17,352 bases of DNA, taken from positions 1 to 17,352 of the forward strand of contig DRQL01000091.1 in the NCBI GenBank assembly GCA_011371465.1, read 5' to 3'. Made by a program: the position numbers and the translations under genes. Source of the DNA: Gammaproteobacteria bacterium. Lineage in GTDB: Bacteria > Pseudomonadota > Gammaproteobacteria > DSM-19610. Each line of letters opens with the position of its first letter. The stretch's first letter is position 1. Shown here piece by piece: positions 6,221-11,948 of the stretch. Under the pieces are notes generated by a model that searched no databases, was not told where the DNA came from, and was given only the letters and a program-made list of their open reading frames with translations.

Positions 6221-8556
6221 ACATCACCAACCCGAAAACCCGCTTGCGTCGCCTGCCGCTGAAACGCGGTCTCGATGTGACCATCCTGTCCATGGGACTG
6301 TTTACCATTGTCCTGATCATGCTGACGGGCGAAGCGTATCGTCGCCTGGCAGTCGATAACCAGCAACAGTCCCTGGCTGCGGTCGTGGCCATTGAAACAG
6401 ACGAAGTCCTGCAGGCGCTGGCCGAGCAATCCCGCCAGCTCGGCCTCGACATTCAGCAACATCCGGATGTGCGCAACGCCGTGCACAACCACGGCAGTAC
6501 GAGTGTCCACTCGCTCGCAGAACAGTTCAAACGCTTTTTTGTGACCGCCAGCGTGCTGAAACTGGAGTCCATCCGGATCCTGGATTCCGATTTTCGCACC
6601 GTGGCGTTTGCCAGCCGCACCGGCAGCGCTGAAAACACCACTGCACGCTGTGACCGCCTGCAACACGATGCCGCCAAACGCACCGGTCATGAGCGACTGC
6701 GTGCCCTGTCCAGGCTGTGTTCCTACCATGGCAAGGCCTGGTACGCGCAAATACTGCCGATCGGGTTGCGGCCGGACGGGTACGTCATGCTGGTCATCGA
6801 CCCGGCGCACAATCTCGTACAACTGGAACAACGGATGAAATTGCCCGTTGCGCTGTACCAGGCGAACCAGCGACTGCTGTACCGCTCGGACAACTGGGTC
6901 GAAAATATCGATCCGCGCGCCAGCCTGGAGGCGGAATACCGCCTGACGGCGGACGATGGTGAACCGGTGCTCGATATTCGCGCCCAGGGTGATTTCCGGT
7001 CCTTTTACGAACGCCTGGTGCAACTGCAGCACCTGATCGTTCTGCTGGCCGTGATCGCCACCCTGTTGACCATGGTCGCCGCTCGCTACGTAACCCGAAA
7101 AATTGTACTGGAACCCCTCCATTACATCAGCAGCCAGCTGCGCCGCACCGGAACCGGCCGGCGGATTTCGGATCTCAGTGAGCAGAACATTATCGCGGTA
7201 CACGAATTTGCCGAACTTCAGGAACTGTATTCCGCGCTGCACGAAATGGCGCTGACCGATCCTCTGACACAGCTGCCCAACCGCCTGCACTTCGAACACC
7301 GCCTGGAGAACATGTTCGATTCCGCCTGCGCCAACCACGAGACACACGCACTGTGTTACCTGGACCTCGACCAGTTCAAGGTGGTCAATGACAGTTGCGG
7401 CCACAGCGCGGGCGACCTGCTGCTGCAACAGCTGGCCGAGGTATTCCGGCAACACATACGTTCTGTCGACCTGTTTGCCCGGATTGGCGGTGATGAGTTT
7501 GCCTTGCTGCTGGAACACTGCTCGCCCACGGACTCTGAGCGAATCGCCAATCAGCTGCGCAGCGCGGTACAGGATTTCCGCTTCTTCTGGCAGGGGCGCT
7601 GCTTTTCGGTCGGTGTCAGCATAGGCGTGGTGCCGATACAGTCCGCCAGCGGCAGCGCCTCACGCATCATGAGCCTGGCGGACGCCTCCTGCTATATCGC
7701 CAAACAGCAGGGCCGAAACCGGGTGCACCTGTGCAGGGAGTCGGATACGCAGATCGAAGCCTACGACGCGGATATCCGCTGGGCTGCCCGCCTGCAACAG
7801 GCACTGTCCGAGGACGGCTTTGAACTCTTCTGCCAGCCGGTGCTGGCCTGCGCGCGCCGCCAGCCGCACGCCGAGTTCCTTGAAATCCTGGTATGGCTGC
7901 GCGACCCGGACGGTGAGCCCGTCGCACCGGGAGAATTCCTGGGCGTTGCCGAACGCTACGGCCTGGTGCCGGTGATCGACCGCTGGGTCCTGGCAAGGGC
8001 TTTTTCCTGGCTGCAGGACAACCCCTGCCTGAATCCCGGTACGCGTTACTCTTTCAACCTGTCCGGGTATTCCCTGGCGGACGACGATTTCCTCAACTTT
8101 GTCATTGACCGCATTGACCACAGCGGCATAGACCCGGAACTGCTGGCTTTTGAAATCACAGAGTCGGGCGCTGCGCTGAACTTTACCAGGACCCTGAAGT
8201 TCATCTCTGTGCTGAAGGGCATGGGCTGCCATTTTATCCTCGATGATTTCGGTACCGGCCTGTCCTCCTTCACCTACCTGCAAAGCCTGAATATCGACTA
8301 CCTCAAGATTGACGGCCAGTTCGTCAACAAGGTGCTGCGCTCGGACGTCGACCTGCGCGTGCTGGACGCGATCGTGCAGCTGGGACGGTCCCTGCAGATC
8401 ACCACGATTGCAGAGTGTGTCGAAAGCGAGCTGGTATTCAGGAAACTGCAACAGCTGGGTGTCGACCTCGCCCAGGGCTATTACCTCCAGGCACCGGCTC
8501 CGCTGGAAACGTACCGGCACAAAATCCATAGCACTCCGGCCATCTCTTCCGAATAA
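6217..8556 (+). CDS. Membrane GGDEF-EAL protein (cyclic-di-GMP synthesis/hydrolysis)
   Basis: Domain order in 779 residues: membrane helix at about 20-38, extracytoplasmic sensor about 39-270, second helix about 272-291, a HAMP-like linker, GGDEF domain about 345-505 and EAL domain about 520-770. The cyclase signature GGDEF (424-428) is intact, with inhibitory I-site RSVD (415-418) five residues before it. The EAL signature is EIL (556-558). The other phosphodiesterase residues are present: NLSG (614-617), FEITE, DDFGTG (676-681), YLKIDG (695-700), E733 and Q753. The arginine that normally follows (EALLRW) is tryptophan (EILVW), which may weaken substrate binding. The sensor has several cysteines (C145, C168) but no family I recognise. 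It starts at ATG 6217 inside the rhodanese stop. A close paralogue lies at 11930-14380. Confidence 0.93.
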   Translation: MNITNPKTRLRRLPLKRGLDVTILSMGLFTIVLIMLTGEAYRRLAVDNQQQSLAAVVAIETDEVLQALAEQSRQLGLDIQQHPDVRNAVHNHGSTSVHSLAEQFKRFFVTASVLKLESIRILDSDFRTVAFASRTGSAENTTARCDRLQHDAAKRTGHERLRALSRLCSYHGKAWYAQILPIGLRPDGYVMLVIDPAHNLVQLEQRMKLPVALYQANQRLLYRSDNWVENIDPRASLEAEYRLTADDGEPVLDIRAQGDFRSFYERLVQLQHLIVLLAVIATLLTMVAARYVTRKIVLEPLHYISSQLRRTGTGRRISDLSEQNIIAVHEFAELQELYSALHEMALTDPLTQLPNRLHFEHRLENMFDSACANHETHALCYLDLDQFKVVNDSCGHSAGDLLLQQLAEVFRQHIRSVDLFARIGGDEFALLLEHCSPTDSERIANQLRSAVQDFRFFWQGRCFSVGVSIGVVPIQSASGSASRIMSLADASCYIAKQQGRNRVHLCRESDTQIEAYDADIRWAARLQQALSEDGFELFCQPVLACARRQPHAEFLEILVWLRDPDGEPVAPGEFLGVAERYGLVPVIDRWVLARAFSWLQDNPCLNPGTRYSFNLSGYSLADDDFLNFVIDRIDHSGIDPELLAFEITESGAALNFTRTLKFISVLKGMGCHFILDDFGTGLSSFTYLQSLNIDYLKIDGQFVNKVLRSDVDLRVLDAIVQLGRSLQITTIAECVESELVFRKLQQLGVDLAQGYYLQAPAPLETYRHKIHSTPAISSE

Positions 8557-8570
8557 ACGGTACAATCAGG

Positions 8571-8587
8571 CCCGTTGTCCCAACGGG
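8571..8587. repeat. Perfect inverted repeat just before ubiD
   Basis: CCCGTTG and CAACGGG are perfect complements around a three-base centre (TCC) and end seven bases before the ubiD ATG at 8595. The right arm contains the only Shine-Dalgarno-like bases (ACGGG), so an RNA hairpin here would hide the ribosome site; on DNA it could be an operator. There is no T tract, so it is not an intrinsic terminator for the preceding gene. Confidence 0.45.
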
Positions 8588-8594
8588 TACTGCC

Positions 8595-10070
8595 ATGCAT
8601 TATCAGGATCTGCGCGATTTCATTACACAGCTGGAACAGCAGGGCGAACTGGTGCGCATCACCCACCCTGTCGACCCGGCGCTGGAAATGACGGAAATCT
8701 GTGACCGTACACTGCGCGCGGGAGGACCGGCGCTGCTGTTTGAAAACCCGAAAGGATTCGAAATACCGGTGCTCGCCAACCTGTTTGGCACTCCACAACG
8801 GGTCGCGGCCGGCATGGGCGTCGACTCGGTTGCCGCGCTGCGGGAAGTGGGCGAGTTGCTGGCCTTCCTCAGGGAACCCGACCCGCCCAAAGGGATGAAA
8901 GACGCCTGGCAGAAGCTGCCCGTCTTCCGGAAAGTGCTGGATATGGCGCCCAGGGTACGCAAGCAGGCCGCCTGTCAGCAACAGATCCTGCGCGGCGCAG
9001 ACGTCGACCTGGGCAAACTGCCCATACAGACCTGCTGGCCGGGTGACGTGGCACCACTGATCACCTGGGCGCTGGTGGTAACCCGGGGACCGCAGCGGGA
9101 ACGGCAGAACCTGGGCATCTACCGGCAACAGCTGTTGTCGCGCAACAAGGTCATCATGCGCTGGCTGCCACACCGCGGCGGCGCCCTGGATTACGCGGAC
9201 TGGCAGCGGCAACACCCCGGCGAACCTTTCCCGGTGGCCGTGGCGCTGGGCGCCGACCCGGCCACTATCCTGGCGGCAGTGACACCGGTACCGGACAGCC
9301 TGTCCGAATACGCGTTCGCAGGCCTGTTGCGCGGCGCCAAAACCGAGCTGGTGCAGTGCAAAACAGTCGATCTACAGGTCCCGGCCAGTGCCGAAATCGT
9401 GCTGGAGGGCCATATTCACCCCGGCGAGGAAGCACTCGAAGGTCCGTTTGGTGACCACACCGGCTACTACAACGAGCAGGAACGCTTCCCGGTCTTCACC
9501 ATCGACTGCATCACCCACCGCAACCATCCCCTCTACCACAGCACCTACACGGGGCGCCCGCCGGACGAACCCGCCATCCTGGGACTGGCCCTGAACGAGG
9601 TCTTTGTGCCGCTGCTGCAAAAGCAGTTCCCCGAGATCACCGACTTCTACCTGCCACCGGAAGGCTGTTCCTACCGTGTCGCCTGTGTGAGCATGAAGAA
9701 ACAGTATCCCGGCCACGCGAAGCGTGTGATGTTCGGCGTGTGGAGCTTCCTGCGCCAGTTCATGTATACCAAGTTCGTGATTGTCACCGACGACGACGTG
9801 AACGTGCGTGACTGGCAGGACGTCATCTGGGCCATCAGCACGCGCGTGGATCCGGCGCGCGACATCACGCTGGTGGAGAACACGCCCATCGACTACCTGG
9901 ATTTTGCCTCACCGGTAACCGGCCTGGGCAGCAAGCTGGGTCTGGATGCCACCGGCAAGTGGAAGGGCGAAACCGTACGCGAGTGGGGCCGCCCCATCCG
10001 CATGGACGAGGAAACCCGGGCACGGGTCGATGCCATGTGGGAACAGCTCGGGATCAGGCTGGACGGGTAA
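8595..10070 (+). CDS. ubiD: 4-hydroxy-3-polyprenylbenzoate decarboxylase
   Basis: UbiD removes the ring carboxyl group of the polyprenyl-4-hydroxybenzoate intermediate in ubiquinone synthesis, using the prenylated flavin made by UbiX, which is not in this window. The 491-residue length fits the family (E. coli about 497). Recognisable blocks are the N-terminal MHYQDLRDFI, NLGIYR (172-177), EGPFGDHTGYYNE (282-294, containing the acidic catalytic residues), and the C-terminal DYLDFASPV and SKLGLDATGKWKGE. The start ATG 8595 is 38 bases after the GGDEF-EAL stop and is preceded by an inverted repeat. The gene converges on the chemoreceptor with nine bases between stops. The AscD-like reductase often found beside ubiD in related bacteria is here 4.4 kb downstream. 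Confidence 0.95.
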   Translation: MHYQDLRDFITQLEQQGELVRITHPVDPALEMTEICDRTLRAGGPALLFENPKGFEIPVLANLFGTPQRVAAGMGVDSVAALREVGELLAFLREPDPPKGMKDAWQKLPVFRKVLDMAPRVRKQAACQQQILRGADVDLGKLPIQTCWPGDVAPLITWALVVTRGPQRERQNLGIYRQQLLSRNKVIMRWLPHRGGALDYADWQRQHPGEPFPVAVALGADPATILAAVTPVPDSLSEYAFAGLLRGAKTELVQCKTVDLQVPASAEIVLEGHIHPGEEALEGPFGDHTGYYNEQERFPVFTIDCITHRNHPLYHSTYTGRPPDEPAILGLALNEVFVPLLQKQFPEITDFYLPPEGCSYRVACVSMKKQYPGHAKRVMFGVWSFLRQFMYTKFVIVTDDDVNVRDWQDVIWAISTRVDPARDITLVENTPIDYLDFASPVTGLGSKLGLDATGKWKGETVREWGRPIRMDEETRARVDAMWEQLGIRLDG

Positions 10071-10079
10071 AACAACCGC

Positions 10080-10940
10080 TCAGGAAACCCCGCACAACAG
10101 GGTATCGTCCGCTTCCGCGGTCGATGCCATCTGCTCGAGACAATGCAGCACTTCCATGCTGGCCTGCTCCATGCCTTCCAGCTCCTGCAGGGCAGCTGCG
10201 GTGTTGCCGTCGATAAACTGTGCCAGCGCTTCCAGCGCGTGGCGGTGTACCGCCCGGTGCGGGGTTTCCAGTTCGCGATAACCACTCAGCTGGCTGAAGC
10301 AACTGTGACCCTCGCCCTCGTAATACCATTTGCCCAGCCGGCAGCGTGTATGATCCGCGAAATCGTCCAGTCCCTTGTCCGATACGCCCATCATGACCTG
10401 GTAGACATTGAACTTGTACACCAGATGATCGGTCTTGGCGAGTTCCACAAAGCTGCGCAGGGCACCGGCCGAGATCACCCCTTCCATCTGTTGTGACAGG
10501 CCCAGTATGGCCCCCATACCGGCACTCGCGCTGGCACCGATCGCGCTCAACTGCTCGGACTGTTCGGCCATGGTATTCATCTTGTCCTGCGTAAGGCTGG
10601 TCTCTTCCTGGATCCTGGCAACCTGGCTGGCGATCTCCTGGGTGGCTTCGTTGGTACGCTTGGAGAGGTTGCGCACTTCTTCGGCAACCACCGCGAAGCC
10701 GCGCCCGTGTTCACCCGCCCGGGCCGCCTCGATTGCCGCGTTCAGGGCAAGCAGGTTGGTCTGTTCGGAGATTTCCGTGATCAGGTTGACGATATGCCCG
10801 ATAGCATCCGCGCGCGCGTTGAGTCCTTCGACGTTACTGACGGCTGCACTGACCGTGTCGACCACCTTGCCCAGTTTGGAAACCATCATTTCCGTGCCCT
10901 GGCGGGCATCCACGGAAACCTGCGATGCTTTCACGGCCAC
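10080..10940 (-). CDS. Chemoreceptor C-terminal part: signalling hairpin plus CZB zinc-binding domain
   Basis: This frame (286 residues from GTG 10940) carries the methyl-accepting signalling domain with the conserved hairpin tip around 57-80 (EISEQTNLLALNAAIEAARA), which contacts CheA and CheW. It is followed by a C-terminal CZB domain (about 162-265). The probable zinc ligands are H172 (DHLVYKFNVY), C200 (CRLGKWYYEGEG), H228 and H232 (PHRAVHRHA). CZB receptors sense oxidants, hypochlorite or zinc in the cytoplasm, and TlpD of Helicobacter is the best-known case. It lacks membrane helices. It overlaps the N-terminal fragment by ten bases in another frame. A single extra A in the A6 run at 10942-10947 would join the two into one normal protein. 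AAGGA lies six bases before the GTG, so independent initiation is possible. Confidence 0.85.
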   Translation of the reverse strand: MAVKASQVSVDARQGTEMMVSKLGKVVDTVSAAVSNVEGLNARADAIGHIVNLITEISEQTNLLALNAAIEAARAGEHGRGFAVVAEEVRNLSKRTNEATQEIASQVARIQEETSLTQDKMNTMAEQSEQLSAIGASASAGMGAILGLSQQMEGVISAGALRSFVELAKTDHLVYKFNVYQVMMGVSDKGLDDFADHTRCRLGKWYYEGEGHSCFSQLSGYRELETPHRAVHRHALEALAQFIDGNTAAALQELEGMEQASMEVLHCLEQMASTAEADDTLLCGVS

Positions 10941-11209
10941 CTTTTTTCCTTCGCCAGGTTCTCTGCCAGGCTGGAGAGGGAGGACTGCAGCTGTGCCATG
11001 CTGTCGCCAAAGTAATGGAAATTGCGGTACAGTCCGGTTGCCATCTGCAAATCTGTGGCCGATTCGTCCTGGCTGGACCTGGCCTCTGCCAGCATGGCTT
11101 CGAGCTCAGCCAGCCGATGATCTCTGGCGGCGAGTTCAGCCCTGAGCCCCTCGGCTTCCTGTTCAGCCGCTTCCAGCCTGGCACGCGCCTTCCCAAACCA
11201 ATTCAACAT
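10931..11209 (-). CDS. Chemoreceptor N-terminal part: coiled coil, separated by a frameshift
   Basis: This 92-residue frame starts at ATG 11209 with an excellent ribosome site (AAGGAG, eight bases before). It encodes a basic start MLNWFGKARARLEA, a heptad-rich coiled coil (about 10-48) and LYRNFHYFGDSMAQLQSSLSSLAENLA, then stops at TGA 10931-10933 just after the A6 run. Cytoplasmic CZB chemoreceptors usually have exactly this N-terminal segment fused in frame to the signalling domain. The stop is therefore most likely a frameshift: an assembly or sequencing error, a true mutation, slippage, or a deliberate split with GTGA-type coupling. A FliA-type promoter lies upstream. Confidence 0.75.
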   Translation of the reverse strand: MLNWFGKARARLEAAEQEAEGLRAELAARDHRLAELEAMLAEARSSQDESATDLQMATGLYRNFHYFGDSMAQLQSSLSSLAENLAKEKRWP

Positions 11210-11252
11210 CCGGGTCTCTCCTTAATCTAAAGCAGTGTTCCGTACCCGCCAT

Positions 11253-11279
11253 TTAACGGCGTAGCCCTGCCTTCCTTTA
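11253..11279 (-). promoter_or_regulatory. Sigma-28 (FliA) promoter of the chemoreceptor
   Basis: On the minus strand the sequence is TAAA (11276-11279), exactly 15 bases, then GCCGTTAA (11253-11260). The flagellar sigma-28 consensus is TAAA-N15-GCCGATAA, so the match is 11 of 12 with perfect spacing. Transcription should start near 11246, giving a leader of about 37 bases with AAGGAG before the ATG. It places the receptor in the late flagellar regulon. Confidence 0.75.
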
Positions 11280-11285
11280 AACCCG

Positions 11286-11296
11286 AAGGAGGTGAT
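11286..11296 (+). other. Full-length anti-16S tail match with no clear gene behind it
   Basis: AAGGAGGTGAT is complementary to 11 bases of the usual 16S rRNA 3' end. An ATG at 11295 is too close and opens only 20 codons. A TTG at 11305 has better spacing and opens 37 codons (to 11418) with no recognisable content. The rest of the 346-base interval 11210-11555 holds the two promoter regions listed here and a tandem TTACCGCCGG/TTACCGGCCG (11321-11340). Confidence 0.3.
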
Positions 11297-11415
11297 GGGA
11301 CCGTTTGCCGTCCGCTTCCGTTACCGCCGGTTACCGGCCGCCACGGGAGCGCCCTAACCAGCTGTTATTTATACATATACATGATATTCCGCAATCCTGC
11401 GGGTGGCTGGCGGGC

Positions 11416-11450
11416 TAAACTCCGGCAGGGTTCTGCCGCAGAGCTATAAT
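11416..11450 (+). promoter_or_regulatory. Candidate promoter(s) of the DUF2892 / GGDEF-EAL operon
   Basis: Two readings overlap. TATAAT at 11445-11450 is a perfect -10 hexamer, but no -35 box lies at the right distance. TAAA (11416-11419), 15 bases, GCCGCAGA (11435-11442) has sigma-28 spacing with a full -35 core and 5 of 8 in the -10. A perfect six-pair inverted repeat, CGGCAG-GGTT-CTGCCG (11423-11438), covers the spacer and could be an operator. The leader to the GTG start would be about 100 bases. Confidence 0.4.
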
Positions 11451-11555
11451 GTGGGTCCTGAAACCGCCTGGCAGAGGAAGCCCGCCCGCAGCAGTTCGCC
11501 CTGTCTACACTGTAATTCGCAGCAACAGGGGAGCTGTTCACTACAGGAGCGTCGC

Positions 11556-11948
11556 GTGAGTAATCGATTGTACAGGATGATCTTCGGAGCCACGCTGCTG
11601 CTGGCGCTGTATTTCGACGTCCACAAGGCGGTATACGCGCTGGTCGGGCTGGCGGCATTCGAAGCGATTACCAACCTGCGCGTCCCCCTGCTGGTGTCGC
11701 GGCTGCGCTATGGTAACAACGGGGATCCGGACGAGGGTACACTCGGTATACATTTTCAGCCCCGCACCACATTCGAAGCGGAACGTGGATTTCGCCTGAG
11801 CGTGGCTGCCATGCTGGCTATCAGCCTGTTCGTCTACCCGGATGCACTCTGGTTTATCCCCTGGTTCATGGGCTTCGCCATACTCGGTGCGGGTGTCAGC
11901 GGAGTATGCCCGATGTTTCTGGCATTGAAATGGGCCGGCCTGAAATAA
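11556..11948 (+). CDS. Four-helix membrane protein resembling a duplicated DUF2892/YgaP membrane domain
   Basis: The 130-residue protein has helices at about 5-20, 24-40, 80-94 and 96-115, with a polar loop (51-79) between pairs. The second half, with WFIPWFMGFAILGAGVSGVC, a Cys-Pro pair at 118-119 and a GLK end, looks like the DUF2892 domain that forms the membrane part of E. coli YgaP. The first half (RLYRMIFGATLLL ... AFEAITNLRVPLL) has a similar pattern without the cysteine, suggesting internal duplication. Start GTG 11556 has CAGGAG seven bases before it; longer frames upstream add a non-homologous, non-membrane leader. Its 3' end overlaps the next gene by 19 bases (or 43 with the upstream ATG), implying coupled expression. 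Function unknown. Confidence 0.75.
   Translation: MSNRLYRMIFGATLLLALYFDVHKAVYALVGLAAFEAITNLRVPLLVSRLRYGNNGDPDEGTLGIHFQPRTTFEAERGFRLSVAAMLAISLFVYPDALWFIPWFMGFAILGAGVSGVCPMFLALKWAGLK

Noticed and set aside
6160..7518. Long open frame antisense to the first GGDEF-EAL gene (about 450 codons)
   Set aside because: It mirrors the codon pattern of a well-supported gene, is low-complexity in composition and has no recognisable domain; a GC-rich shadow frame.
10942..10950. Programmed -1 ribosomal frameshift like dnaX
   Set aside because: The zero-frame heptamer is A AAA AGG, which re-pairs poorly in the A site, and I see no strong downstream stem; error, mutation, slippage or re-initiation are likelier.
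5752..11338. Shared GTTACCGG upstream of both GGDEF-EAL operons (5753-5760 and 11329-11337)
   Set aside because: An eight-base GC-rich word is expected about once by chance in this length, and the order relative to the AT-rich islands differs between loci.
11370..11392. LexA-like box (CTGT followed by an AT-rich stretch) upstream of the DUF2892-like gene
   Set aside because: The second half-site does not read ACAG at the required eight-base spacing.
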